A DNA stretch of 64,000 nucleotides from Streptomyces sp. F63 (lineage in GTDB: Bacteria; Actinomycetota; Actinomycetes; Streptomycetales; Streptomycetaceae): NCBI RefSeq assembly GCF_018070345.1, contig NZ_JAGPXX010000023.1:1-64000 (forward strand). Direction: 5' to 3'. Made by a program: the position numbers and the translations under genes. Positions 51,755 to 60,679 of this stretch are shown piece after piece. The notes under the pieces are model-generated. The model did no database searches, was not told the origin of the DNA, and worked only from the letters and a program-made list of their open reading frames with translations. The first letter of the stretch is position 1; each line of letters opens with the position of its first letter.

Positions 51755-52689
51755 CGCACCGCTCCGGCCAGGGTCTCGGTGAGGCCGGTGAGCAGGCCGG
51801 GCTCGGGGGCCGAGCGGAATTCCGCACTCCGCTGCCGGGCGAGGTCCCGGCCCCGGCCCCGGCACCAGTCCCACCAGCGGTCCAGCTCGGCCGTCTCCGC
51901 CCTCTCGGCCGGGACCAGGGCGGGCCAGTCGCAGGCCCGCGCCTGGGCGGTGAGCTTCGCCCCGCCCGCGACGGCGTCGACGGCGAGCACGGGCACGCCG
52001 GCGCGCAGCCCGGTGACCAGCCCGTGCAGCCGGTTGGTGACGAGGAGATCGAGCCGGGCGACGACCGCCTCGAACTGCGCGGCGGTCGCGGAGAGCCGCC
52101 AGTCGCCGGGGTCGAGCCGGGTCTCCAGTTCGAGCCGTGCGCAGTCCTTGCCGTTCAGCCAGCCGGTGAGGGTGTCCCCGGCCGCCTCGTGCCGGCGCCG
52201 GCCGCCGTACTCGCCCTGGCCGCGGGTGAGCGCCACGCCCACGACGGGCGGGGCGGGGAAGCGGGGCGCGGAGACGGCCAGGTCCCGGTGGGGCGGCGCG
52301 CCGGGCGCGTCCCGGGCCAGCACCCGGTGGAAGCCGCGGACCGCCGGATCGGCCGGGTCCAGGACGGACACGCCCACGGCGACGCGCGTGCAGCGCGGAA
52401 AGCGCCGGTGCAGCTCCTCGATCTGCGGCCCGTGCAGCGGGCCGCAGACGAAGACCACCGCGCGGTACCGGCCGGGGTCGGCCTCGTCGAGCCGCAGTTC
52501 CCGCGGACGGAAGCCACCGCTCCAGGCGGTGTCGTACGGGATGCCGCGCCGGTCCAGCGCTTCCCGGACACGGTCCAGCGACAGCAGGTCACCCACCGTG
52601 GCCTCACCGTGCAGAAAGCTGAACCAGCCGGTCAGCAGCACCCGTCCGCTGTCCGGTGCGGCACCCGGGCCGTCCGTCGGTGTGCTCAA
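51751..52689 (-). CDS. Polysaccharide pyruvyl transferase family protein
   Basis: 312 residues. GWFSFLHGEATVGDLLSLDR at the start and VTNRLHGLVTGLRAGVPVLA near 225-244 are the polysaccharide pyruvyl transferase signatures; the RLHG motif is characteristic. It should add a pyruvate ketal from PEP to a glycan, or act in a related GT-B reaction. A TTG start at 52689 is chosen because GGGGAGG lies about eight bases upstream and the family fold begins soon after; the frame is open to 52794 but that stretch is low-complexity. Coupled to the phosphoesterase by a 4-nt overlap. Confidence 0.82.
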   Translation of the reverse strand: MSTPTDGPGAAPDSGRVLLTGWFSFLHGEATVGDLLSLDRVREALDRRGIPYDTAWSGGFRPRELRLDEADPGRYRAVVFVCGPLHGPQIEELHRRFPRCTRVAVGVSVLDPADPAVRGFHRVLARDAPGAPPHRDLAVSAPRFPAPPVVGVALTRGQGEYGGRRRHEAAGDTLTGWLNGKDCARLELETRLDPGDWRLSATAAQFEAVVARLDLLVTNRLHGLVTGLRAGVPVLAVDAVAGGAKLTAQARACDWPALVPAERAETAELDRWWDWCRGRGRDLARQRSAEFRSAPEPGLLTGLTETLAGAVR

Positions 52690-52832
52690 GCGGTGTCCCT
52701 CCCCTGGGTCTTCCCGGCCGGTCTTCCCGGCCGGTCTTCCCGGACGGCTGCCGGCGGCCGTCCGGCCGTCCGTGTGGGGCGTGTGCGTCCGCACAGGGCA
52801 CCGGCGGGCCCCGGAGGACTACGGTGACTGCT

Positions 52833-52883
52833 GAGGCCCCCGGCGTGGTGTGGTCCCGACAGCTCCGTCACACCGGGGGCCTC
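52833..52883 (-). terminator. Bipartite terminator hairpin
   Basis: GAGGCCCCC (52833-52841) pairs with GGGGGCCTC (52875-52883), and inside it GGTGTG (52847-52852) with CACACC (52869-52874). It is 26 bp past the minus-strand stop at 52909. Confidence 0.7.
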
Positions 52884-52908
52884 GCCCGGCGCGGGCCCGC
52901 GAAAGCCG

Positions 52909-53259
52909 CTACGGACGGTTGCCCTTGGGCTTGGCGCGCTGGTCGGGCGTGCCGTGCGGCGGCGGGTGGATCGGCTGGGGGGAGGTCGCGGGCGTGACGC
53001 GCGAACCGCTGCCCGCGGCGTGCCGCGCCTCCTGCCGGAGATCCTCGCCGCCCGGCGAGGGAGTGCCGCCACCGGCCAGCTGGAGCTGACGTGTATTGAT
53101 CATCTCCAGGACCCGGGTCCGGTTGGCGTGCTCGTGCTCGTAGTGGCGCAGGACCTCCAGCTCGGCGGAGTCCAGGGTGCGGAGGCGGTGCTCCAGTGCG
53201 CCGACCGACAACGCGTCGTAGTCGGCCAGCGGGAGCGCCTCGCCGTCGTGCTTGCTCAT
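52909..53259 (-). CDS. DUF8129-like small protein
   Basis: 116 residues. Residues about 9-58 are a compact helical motif: LPLADYDALSVGALEHRLRT and LEVLRHYEHEHANRTRVLEM. This matches an actinobacterial helical domain I recall as DUF8129, often in small stress-associated proteins. The C-terminal half is Pro/Gly-rich and disordered. GCAGGAGG precedes the ATG. Function unknown. Confidence 0.78.
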   Translation of the reverse strand: MSKHDGEALPLADYDALSVGALEHRLRTLDSAELEVLRHYEHEHANRTRVLEMINTRQLQLAGGGTPSPGGEDLRQEARHAAGSGSRVTPATSPQPIHPPPHGTPDQRAKPKGNRP

Positions 53260-53437
53260 GGGCAGCCTCCTGCGTTCGTCCTCGGAAAACCTCCGGGTTC
53301 CCGGGTGGTGATCGCCGAAACGGGACGCGGGCTCAAGGATGCCGGAAGCGGGCCGCCGGAACGCGGTGCCCCGTTCCGGTGGCCCCGGGCCCGGCGGCGT
53401 CCGCGGCGGGCGGGCGCGGGGTGTCGGTGCTGTGGCC

Positions 53438-53905
53438 CTAGTCGCCGGCCAGGTGGGGCGGGAAGCCGCCCGTCGCGACCGGGCCCCAGCCGGTGATCGT
53501 CACCCGGATCAGCGACTTGTTCTGGGCCCGCATCGCCTCCCGGTAGTCCTCCCAGTCGGGGTGCTCGCCGGAGATGCAGCGGAAGTACTCCACCAGCGGC
53601 TCCAGGGCCTCCGGCATGTCGATGACCTCCGCGGTGCCGTCGACCTGCACATACGGGCCGTTGAACTCGTCCGAGAGGACGCACAGCGAGACTCGCGGGT
53701 CCCGGCGCGCGTTGTGGGCCTTCGCCCGCCCGGGATACGTCGACATGACGATACGGCCCTCCGCGTCCACGCCGCAGGTCAGCGGGGACATCTGCGGTGA
53801 ACCGTCCCGTTTGCGGGTCAGCAGGACCGCGCGGTGGCGCGGCCGGAGGAAGGCGAGAAGCTCGTCGCGGTTGACGCGGTCGGCGGTGGCGATGGAACGG
53901 GGCAC
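53438..53905 (-). CDS. PPOX-class F420-dependent oxidoreductase
   Basis: 155 residues, split-barrel flavin/F420 fold. LLAFLRPRHRAVLLTRKRDG, then SPLTCGVDAEGRIVMSTYPG, RAKAHNARRDPRVSLCVL and YVQVDGTAEVID are the usual strands. Such actinobacterial enzymes use F420 (or FMN) to reduce diverse substrates. Standalone; the start ATG at 53905 is the natural one for the family. Confidence 0.9.
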   Translation of the reverse strand: MPRSIATADRVNRDELLAFLRPRHRAVLLTRKRDGSPQMSPLTCGVDAEGRIVMSTYPGRAKAHNARRDPRVSLCVLSDEFNGPYVQVDGTAEVIDMPEALEPLVEYFRCISGEHPDWEDYREAMRAQNKSLIRVTITGWGPVATGGFPPHLAGD

Positions 53906-54185
53906 GTTCTCTCCAGAGGTCGGTCGGGTACGGGCCGCGAGGGCACCGCGTCCGGTACGCCGTTCCGCCTGCCCGCCGGACGGAGGGAGCCGGCGGCCCC
54001 GGCCATGCTCTCAGAAATCCGCCCGCCCCCGCCCGTTCCCGTGCCTCCCCGGAGCCGGCCCGGGCAGGACGGCGCCTCCGGACGGTCCGCCGCGCCGTTA
54101 CGGGGGGACGGCGGCACGAAGGTATGTACCGTGCAGGACGGGACCACCGCTGACCGCGGGACGACGCAACGCTGGAGGTGTACGC

Positions 54186-55514
54186 ATGCCGGGAGTGCCG
54201 CAGGCTCCGGCGGAGGGCCACCGGGACGCGCGGCGGGCCGGCCGGCCCGGTTCGGGCCCGCCGGGTGTCCCGGACTCCGGGCGCTCCGCGCGGGACCCCT
54301 TCTTCGACAACGCGAAACTGCTCGCGATGGTGCTGGTGGTGGTCGGCCACGCCTGGCAGCCGCTCAAGGACAGCCGCGCCGTCTGGGCCGCGTACTTCTT
54401 CCTCTACACCTTCCACATGCCGGTCTTCATCCTGCTCTCCGGCTACTTCTCGCGCACCTTCCGCGGCCGGCCGCGGCAGGTCCAGCGGCTGGTCGCCGCC
54501 GTCCTCGTGCCGTACGCGGTCTTCGAGACCGTCTACACCCTCTACGGCAACGCCGTCGACGACCGGGGCAACGACATCAGCCTGCTGACGCCCTGGTACC
54601 TCACCTGGTTCCTGATCGCCCTCTTCGTCTGGCGGCTCACCGCACCGCTGTGGCTGCTGCTGCGCCCGCCGCTGGCCATCGGGCTGTCCGTCGTGATCGC
54701 CCTGCTCGGCGCCGCCTTCGACGCGGACCCCGTCCTGAATCTCGACCGGGTCCTGCAGTTCCTGCCGTTCTTCGTGCTCGGGCTGCTGATGCGCCCGGAG
54801 CACTGGGACCTCGTCCGGTCCCGGTGGATGCGGATCGTCTCCCTCCCCGTGTTCGCGGCGGCGGCGGTCACGGCCTACTGGGCCCGGGACCGGGTGACCT
54901 CCGAGTGGGCGGTCCGCAGCAAGACCTGGGAGCAGCTCGGCGCGGACTGGCCGGCCGGACTCGCCATGAGCCTGGCCCTGTTCGTCTGCTCGCTGCTGCT
55001 GGCCGCGTCCTTCCTGGCCTGGGTGCCGCGCCGGCGGCACTGGTTCACCGCCTTCGGCGCGGGGACGCTGGTGGCGTATCTCCTGCACGGCCTGATCATC
55101 CGCACGGCCGCCTGGGAGGGCTGGTACGAGCCGCGGTTCTGGCACACCCCCGCCGGTGAACTGCTGGTCACGGTGTTCGGCGTCGGGCTCGCCCTGCTGC
55201 TCACCTCGCCCCCGGTGCGCCGCCTCTTCCGCCCGGTCGTCGAACCGGAACTGGACTGGGCCTTTCCCGACCGGTCCCGGGCGGCCGCGGGGAAGGGCCC
55301 GGAGCCGCAGCCGGCACCGGGGGCGGGGGCGGAAACCGGCCCGGCCGGAGCCGGAGACCCGTCCGGCCGCCTGGCCGGTACCGCCCCGGCCTCCGGCTCC
55401 GCCGGGTCCGCGGCTCCGGAGTCCCGGCCGGAGCACGCGGAGGCCGGAGCGGCGCCGGGCCCGGGCGCGGACCCGCGGACGGGCGGGAACTCCGGTTCCG
55501 CGAACACGCCCTGA
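54186..55514 (+). CDS. Integral membrane acyltransferase, family 3
   Basis: 442 residues. About ten membrane helices. FFDNAKLLAMVLVVVGHAWQ near 38-57 holds the catalytic-type His, and YFFLYTFHMPVFILLSGYFS follows; both are signatures of acyltransferase 3 proteins that modify sugars, lipids or antibiotics. The last 90 residues are a Pro/Gly/Ala-rich disordered tail. TGGAGG precedes the ATG seven bases upstream. No partner genes are adjacent. Confidence 0.88.
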   Translation: MPGVPQAPAEGHRDARRAGRPGSGPPGVPDSGRSARDPFFDNAKLLAMVLVVVGHAWQPLKDSRAVWAAYFFLYTFHMPVFILLSGYFSRTFRGRPRQVQRLVAAVLVPYAVFETVYTLYGNAVDDRGNDISLLTPWYLTWFLIALFVWRLTAPLWLLLRPPLAIGLSVVIALLGAAFDADPVLNLDRVLQFLPFFVLGLLMRPEHWDLVRSRWMRIVSLPVFAAAAVTAYWARDRVTSEWAVRSKTWEQLGADWPAGLAMSLALFVCSLLLAASFLAWVPRRRHWFTAFGAGTLVAYLLHGLIIRTAAWEGWYEPRFWHTPAGELLVTVFGVGLALLLTSPPVRRLFRPVVEPELDWAFPDRSRAAAGKGPEPQPAPGAGAETGPAGAGDPSGRLAGTAPASGSAGSAAPESRPEHAEAGAAPGPGADPRTGGNSGSANTP

Positions 55515-55587
55515 GAGCCCGTCGGACGGCGGACCGCGGACGGTGAACGGTGAACGGTGGGCGGCGGGGGCGGCCGGTGGCCGGCGG

Positions 55588-56343
55588 TCAGGCGTGGGAC
55601 AGCGTGAAGGACACCAGGAACCCGCACACCGTGATCAGCCCGATGGCCAGATGCGCCCGGTCGAACGCCTCCGGGATCATCGTGTCGGCGATCATCGCGA
55701 GCATCGCGCCCGCGGCGACCGCCGTCACGGTGGCGACCACCGCGGTGGACAGACCGCCCCCCACCGTGTAGCCGAGGACGGCCGAGACCGTGCTCGCGGC
55801 CGTGATGGCGCCCCAGACGCCGAAGACGTAGCCCCTGCTCCGCCCGGCCGCCTTCATGCCCGCCGCGCTCGACAGACCTTCCGGCAGGTTGCTGATGAAG
55901 ACGGCCGTGACGGTGACGAGACCGACGGCCCCGCCCTCCAGCAGACCGACCCCGATGACGGCCGACTCGGGCACCCCGTCGAGCAGCGCGCCGAGCGCCA
56001 GCGCCCGGCCGGAACCCGACTGCTCCGACTCCGAGGGCTGCATCCGGTGGTGGCCGGACCGCTTGCGGTGCCGCGCCCCCCGGCGCGCCAGTACGACGTT
56101 GCCCGCGGTGTACGCGACGGCGCCGCCGATGGTGCCGATGGCGGCCGGGGCCAGCCCGGCCCGGTCGTATGCCTCGCCCACCAGCTCGAACGACACCGCG
56201 GACAGCAGTACACCGGCGCCGAAGGCCATCACCGAGGCGATGAGCAGCCGGGGGACGCGCAGCGTGTAGCCGAGGAGCGCGCCGATCAGCAGCGCGGAAC
56301 CGGCGACCAGGCCCCACCATCCCGCTTCCAGAACTGTTGGCAT
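55588..56343 (-). CDS. ZIP-family metal transporter
   Basis: 251 residues, about eight membrane helices. A His/Arg-rich cytosolic loop (RRGARHRKRSGHHRMQPSE) lies between helices three and four. ALLDGVPESAVIG and FISNLPEGLSSA are the ZIP helix IV and V metal-site motifs, with Asp/Pro/Glu residues in place of the more usual His. It probably moves a divalent cation such as zinc or manganese. It converges on the acyltransferase gene. Confidence 0.87.
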   Translation of the reverse strand: MPTVLEAGWWGLVAGSALLIGALLGYTLRVPRLLIASVMAFGAGVLLSAVSFELVGEAYDRAGLAPAAIGTIGGAVAYTAGNVVLARRGARHRKRSGHHRMQPSESEQSGSGRALALGALLDGVPESAVIGVGLLEGGAVGLVTVTAVFISNLPEGLSSAAGMKAAGRSRGYVFGVWGAITAASTVSAVLGYTVGGGLSTAVVATVTAVAAGAMLAMIADTMIPEAFDRAHLAIGLITVCGFLVSFTLSHA

Positions 56344-56475
56344 GTTCTTCCTGCCGCCCTCCCCGTCGTTGTCGTCGGCGGACCCGCCCGGCCGGACCGC
56401 CGCACCGCCGGGACGTCCGGAACCGCCGCCACCGCCGGAAGAACGGACCGGACCGCCCGCCGGGGCCCGGCCGGA

Positions 56476-56991
56476 TCAGGCCCCGCCCCGCGCGGCGCCG
56501 GGGGCATCGCCCGGGGCGGGCTTCGCGCTCCCGTCCGCGAAGTCGTGCGGCCTGCGCAGCGGTCCCCACGCGCCCCGCTGCCGGGAGACCTCGGCCCGCG
56601 CCTCCGCGATGACCTCCGGGGCGATCCACGCGACCGGACGGACCCGCCTCACCAGGGGCTCGTTGTCGGGGCCCCGCCCGGTCTCCTCGCCCGTGAGCAC
56701 CCAGGGCCGTACCCGGGACCCCTCCGCCTCCCGCAGATGGCTGTAGTCGTACAGGCGGCGCGCCACCCACAGCAGCGTGGGCCGGTCCCCCCACCAGGCC
56801 TCCACACGCAGCGGATTGGCCGACAGCCCGGCGAGCGGAACCCCCGTCAGACTGTCCCTGCTCACCCCGCTGTGCCGCCGCAGATCCGTCTGCGGCCCGC
56901 GCGACCAGCGGACGAAGACCGGATCCACGCGCTCGACGAGTTCCGTCAACCGGCGGAGCGAGGTGAGGACCGGAAGCTCTGCTGACGTCAT
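56476..56991 (-). CDS. DUF6098-like protein
   Basis: 171 residues from the ATG at 56991. Features: VDPVFVRWSRGPQTD, VPLAGLSANPLRVEAWWGDR, WVARRLYDYSHL. This matches a Streptomyces family I recall as DUF6098, without known function. The C-terminal tail is Ala/Pro-rich. The ribosome site is weak; the frame extends 15 codons further to 57036. It is upstream of the ZIP gene on the same strand, 132 bp apart. Confidence 0.75.
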   Translation of the reverse strand: MTSAELPVLTSLRRLTELVERVDPVFVRWSRGPQTDLRRHSGVSRDSLTGVPLAGLSANPLRVEAWWGDRPTLLWVARRLYDYSHLREAEGSRVRPWVLTGEETGRGPDNEPLVRRVRPVAWIAPEVIAEARAEVSRQRGAWGPLRRPHDFADGSAKPAPGDAPGAARGGA

Positions 56992-57155
56992 GACGCTATC
57001 GGTTACCCGAGGCCGGACCACCGCAATCCGGGCCACGCGTGCTTGGGCCGACCGGGGAACAGGGCCCGGATGTGCCGGCCGCGCCCCCCGGCCGCACGCG
57101 GCGGACCCCGGTGGTCACGCCGTGTGCGGCTGGGCCACGTGCCCGGTGCGCGGGC

Positions 57156-57323
57156 TCAGTGTTCCTCCCGGTAGTCCTCGGGGGAGATCCCGGCCTCCTC
57201 CAGGGCCTCCCGCATAGTGCGGCCCGCGCCGTCCCGGGTGCGTTCCGTCGCACCCTCCGCGGACGCGTCCAGGACGTCATCGGTGGACGTGGTCTTCTCC
57301 CGGTTCTCCTCCGGCGTGGTCAT
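57156..57323 (-). CDS. Small acidic protein, 55 aa
   Basis: 55 residues starting MTTPEENREKTTSTDDVLDA and ending in a helix-like EALEEAGISPEDYREEH. Hydrophilic, acidic, no Cys. GCGAGGAG precedes the ATG. No family recognised; similar in character to the other short charged proteins here. Confidence 0.68.
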   Translation of the reverse strand: MTTPEENREKTTSTDDVLDASAEGATERTRDGAGRTMREALEEAGISPEDYREEH

Positions 57324-57481
57324 GCGCTCTCCTCGCTTGTCGTGTGTCCCGGTGCCCGGGCCGCGGTGGTTCCCCGGCCCGGGCACCGGTCCACGGCACC
57401 CCCCGGCTTCCGTGCCGGGCGGGCGCGTCGTGACGGGTCCGGGTACCCGGGGACCGGATGCCCATGTGCCCCGGCCGGGGG

Positions 57482-57730
57482 TCAGGCGCCGCGCTCGGCC
57501 GCCACGGTCTGCAGCCGGCTCGCGACCTCCGTCAGTTCACTGTCGGAGGGGTCCGGGTCCGGAACCAGCGCGGTGAGGGCGTCCCGGGAGATGATCTCCA
57601 CGGCTCCCCGGTAGCGCTCGCCGCCCAGTTCCGCGGCGGGCACGACGCGTTCGCGGCCCTCCAGCAGGACGAGCACGGGCTGCTGCTCCGGGGAGCGCAG
57701 CAGGTCCCGGACATGCTCATGGGTGATCAC
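57482..57730 (-). CDS. Small conserved-looking protein, 82 aa
   Basis: 82 residues from a GTG with AAAGGAT upstream. Starts MITHEHVRDLLRSPEQQPVL, with a short beta hairpin (VLVLLEGRERVVPAAELGG) and a C-terminal helix. It is soluble and mildly acidic. No family recognised. Confidence 0.68.
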   Translation of the reverse strand: MITHEHVRDLLRSPEQQPVLVLLEGRERVVPAAELGGERYRGAVEIISRDALTALVPDPDPSDSELTEVASRLQTVAAERGA

Positions 57731-58032
57731 GTGTGATCCTTTCCGCGGGGTTCCCCGTCGCCGTGGGGCGGTGGAGCTTGGTGCCCCGCCCCGCTTCTCC
57801 GTATGACCGCCGGCCCGGTGGTGAACCACCGGGCCCCGGCGGCCCGCCTTGGCCGGGTGTCCGCAGGACGCCGCCCCATGCCTCGACGGCGGACACGGAC
57901 GGGAGACGGAAGCAGCGGGCGCGGGCGCTCCGGCGGGGTGCCTCCGGCGGCAGGGCGCCGGAACCGGGCGGGCGGTGCGGCTCCGGCCCATCCGGGCGGC
58001 GCGGCCGGGGGGAGGGCAGCCGGGGGGCGCGG
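57731..58032. other. 302-bp spacer
   Basis: Between two minus-strand small genes. Contains the hairpin at 57812-57835. No gene supported. Confidence 0.5.
57812..57835 (-). terminator. Terminator-like hairpin
   Basis: A perfect 10-bp stem (57812-57821 with 57826-57835), 4-nt loop, about 200 bp past the stop of the 75-aa gene. It may end that transcript. Confidence 0.55.
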
Positions 58033-58260
58033 TCAGGCGAGGCGGAGGGCCTGGAGCGCGGAGCGCGCCTGCTGGGAGGTGAGACCCTCCAGGGCGCCCT
58101 CGCCCCGTGCCAGGCCGTCGGCGATCGGCTCCAGCAGATGACGCAGCGTGGCGCATTCCCCGTCCGGGGTGCTGAGACAGACGAGCCCCTCCGGGCCGCG
58201 CCGTACCGTCAGCCCCGGCTGGTCCGTGCTCATCCACTGCCCGTAGGTGGTGTTGTCCAT
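58033..58260 (-). CDS. Small hypothetical protein, 75 aa
   Basis: 75 residues. MDNTTYGQWMSTDQPGLTVR then a short beta segment (GLVCLSTPDGECATL) and helix (HLLEPIADGLARGEGALEGL). Protein-like composition, weak ribosome site. It is divergent from the phospholipase D-type gene. No family recognised. Confidence 0.62.
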   Translation of the reverse strand: MDNTTYGQWMSTDQPGLTVRRGPEGLVCLSTPDGECATLRHLLEPIADGLARGEGALEGLTSQQARSALQALRLA

Positions 58261-58486
58261 CGCACCATTCTGCAAAACGGCCGCCTGCCGCGCAGCAACA
58301 CGGCACGACATCACCTCCGAGCGGTAGGTCCGGGCGGCCGGATCGGCGATCCGCGCTCCCGCCGCGGCGGTATCCGGAGGCACCGCGAACGGCGGGCCAC
58401 CCGGTCATGGACCCGCCGGATTCGGGCAGCAGTTCGGTACAGCCGGCCGGAGTCCCCGGCCCCCGACCAGCACCGAGGCCCGCCCC

Positions 58487-59701
58487 ATGAGTACCGTCCA
58501 GGACAGACCCGAGCCCGCCGTCCCCCGCCCGGAGAACCGCGGGACGGCGGACCGCAAGCAGCGGCTGCGCCGCAGGCTGGAACGGCTGCTGGGGATCGCC
58601 GCCACCGAGGGCAACGAGCTGGTGCCGCTGCGCAACGGGGACCGGATCTTCCCCGCGATGCTGGAGGCCATCCGCTCCGCGGAGCACACCGTGGACATGA
58701 TGACCTTCGTCTACTGGCGCGGGGAGATCGCCCGCCGGTTCGCCGAGGCCCTCTCCGAGCGGGCCCGGGCCGGCGTGCGGGTGCGGCTGCTGCTCGACGG
58801 GTTCGGCAGCCGCCCCATCGAGAAGGACCTGCTGGAGATGATGGACCGGGCCGGCGCACAGGTGGCATGGTTCCGCAGACCGCTGTGGATCTCGCCGTTC
58901 AAGCAGAATCACCGCTGCCACCGCAAGGCACTGGTCGTCGACGAGCGGGTCGCGTTCACCGGCGGTGTGGGCATCGCCGAGGAGTGGTGCGGCGATGCCC
59001 GCGACGAGAACGAGTGGCGCGACACCCATGTGCGGGTCGCCGGCCCGGCCGTGGACGGCATCGCCGCGGCCTTCGCCCAGAACTGGGCCGAATGCCACGA
59101 CCTGCTCTACGACGAGCGGGACCGGTTCACCGCGCAGCCCGCGCCCGGTGACGCGGTGGTGCAGGTGGTCCGCGGCTCCGCGAGCTACGGCTGGCAGGAC
59201 ATGCAGACCCTGATCCGGGTGGTCCTGCAATCGGCAGAGGAGCACATCCGGCTGGCCACCGCCTACTTCGCCCCGGACCGCTACTTCGTCGACCTGCTGT
59301 GCGCCGCCGCCCGGCGCGGGGTCCGGATCGACATCCTGCTGCCCGGGCCGCACACCGACCAGCGGGTGTGCCAGCTCGCCGGGCAGCGCCACTACGAGGA
59401 TCTGCTGGCCTGCGGGGTGCGGATCTGGCAGTACCAGCCGACCATGATGCACGCCAAGGTGATCACCGTCGACGGGATCGCCTCCCTGATCGGCTCCACC
59501 AACTTCAACCGCCGCTCCCTCGAACACGACGAGGAAGTCATGCTCACCGTGCTCGACGAGACGTTCACCGGCAGGCTGAAGGCCGACTTCGACGAGGACC
59601 TGAAGGCCAGTGAACGGATGGTGGAGGGCCGCTGGAAGCGGCGCCCGGCCGCCCAGCGGCTGCGGGAGGCGCTGACCGCCCCCCTCCGCCGGTTCCTCTG
59701 A
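58487..59701 (+). CDS. Phospholipase D-type enzyme, cardiolipin synthase-like
   Basis: 404 residues. Two HKD motifs: HRCHRKALVVDERVAFTGGV near 142-161 (HxK-x4-D) and MHAKVITVDGIASLIGSTNF near 320-339. RRLERLLGIAATEGNELVPL at the N-terminus is typical of bacterial Cls-like proteins, but it lacks the N-terminal membrane helices of classical ClsA, as in shorter ClsB-like enzymes. It should transfer phosphatidyl groups to make cardiolipin or a related lipid. The ATG at 58487 has no strong ribosome site. A GC-rich tandem repeat lies right after the gene. Confidence 0.9.
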   Translation: MSTVQDRPEPAVPRPENRGTADRKQRLRRRLERLLGIAATEGNELVPLRNGDRIFPAMLEAIRSAEHTVDMMTFVYWRGEIARRFAEALSERARAGVRVRLLLDGFGSRPIEKDLLEMMDRAGAQVAWFRRPLWISPFKQNHRCHRKALVVDERVAFTGGVGIAEEWCGDARDENEWRDTHVRVAGPAVDGIAAAFAQNWAECHDLLYDERDRFTAQPAPGDAVVQVVRGSASYGWQDMQTLIRVVLQSAEEHIRLATAYFAPDRYFVDLLCAAARRGVRIDILLPGPHTDQRVCQLAGQRHYEDLLACGVRIWQYQPTMMHAKVITVDGIASLIGSTNFNRRSLEHDEEVMLTVLDETFTGRLKADFDEDLKASERMVEGRWKRRPAAQRLREALTAPLRRFL

Positions 59702-59730
59702 CAAGCGGGCCGCGCCCGGCAGCGGCGCCC

Positions 59731-59816
59731 GCGGCCGGGGCGCCCGCGGCCGGGGCGCCCGCGGCCGGGGCGCCCGCGGCCGGGGCGCCGGGGCGCCGGG
59801 GCGCCGGGGCGCCGGG
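59731..59816. repeat. GC-rich tandem repeats between convergent genes
   Basis: Four copies of a 15-bp unit GCGGCCGGGGCGCCC (59731-59789, the last short by one base) run into four copies of GGGGCGCC (59782-59813). The array fills the gap between the cardiolipin synthase-like gene and the convergent reductase ending at 59818. Confidence 0.9.
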
Positions 59817-59817
59817 T

Positions 59818-60450
59818 TCAGCGCTGCACCGCGTGGAAGAGCCCGCTCATCTCCTCGGCCGTCATCTTCGCCCCGAAGACCCTGGTGCCGGGCTGGTGCC
59901 GGCGGCCGCCCTGCCCGAGGTTCCCGGCGTCGACCGGGTCGAAGCCGATGTCCCGGATGAGGCCGGCGACCACGGCCTTGGCGTCCTCGTCACTGCCGGA
60001 GATCGGAACGGCGATCCGGTCCGGCGCCCCCTTCGGGCGGCTGCCCGCCCGCAGGTTCTCCCAGTAGACCGCGTTGAACGCCTTCACCACGTTGGCCCCG
60101 GTGTGGGCACGGATCTTCTGGCTGGAGGTGATGCGGTCCTGGTCGAGATCGGGATCGTGGCCGTCCCGCTCGGGGAAGTAGTTGCAGGTGTCGATGACGA
60201 TCTTCCTGCTCAGCGACGCGGACGGCAGCTCGTGGTACCTCCCGAAGGGGATGGACACCACGACCACGTCACCGAACCGCGCGGTCTCCTCGACCGTCAG
60301 GGCCCGGGCCCGGGGGCCGAGCTCCGCCACCAGGTCCCGGAGGGTCTCCGGGCCCCGGGAGTTGCTGACGGCCACGTCGTAGCCGACCCGGGTGAAGTGC
60401 TGGGCCAGGGCGGAGCCGATGTGCCCGGCGCCGATGATTCCGATCCGCAT
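59818..60450 (-). CDS. NADPH-dependent F420 reductase-family dinucleotide-binding protein
   Basis: 210 residues from the ATG at 60450. MRIGIIGAGHIGSALAQHFT is the Rossmann motif, followed by SNSRGPETL (NADP-phosphate contact), VVVSIPFGRYHELP and NAVYWENLRAG. It resembles the F420H2:NADP oxidoreductase-like superfamily; genuine F420 use is not proven. The frame extends to 60603 but that part is low-complexity. It lies 229 bp downstream of the GlxA-type regulator on the same strand. Confidence 0.87.
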   Translation of the reverse strand: MRIGIIGAGHIGSALAQHFTRVGYDVAVSNSRGPETLRDLVAELGPRARALTVEETARFGDVVVVSIPFGRYHELPSASLSRKIVIDTCNYFPERDGHDPDLDQDRITSSQKIRAHTGANVVKAFNAVYWENLRAGSRPKGAPDRIAVPISGSDEDAKAVVAGLIRDIGFDPVDAGNLGQGGRRHQPGTRVFGAKMTAEEMSGLFHAVQR

Positions 60451-60679
60451 AGCGTGTCCCTCTCTCGCGGGCTCTCGCAGGCCGCTTCGCTCCGCGGGCA
60501 CGCGGGCGATACGCGCCTCACGCCCGGAGTGCCCGTGCCCCGTCCCCGGAAACCTGGCCCACCGGCCTCCCGCGCCTCCCGGGCGTTCTCCGGTCCCTCC
60601 CACGCCTCCCGGCTCTCCGGTGGCGGCTCCAGCGCCGTCCTCGGGACCCCACCGCCCGGGGAAGCCGGCAGCGCGCCGC

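Noticed and set aside
57441..57448. GGGTACCC near the small acidic gene as a sigma-B-like promoter
   Set aside because: Neither strand has a GNNT element at 14-16 bp, so the pattern fails.
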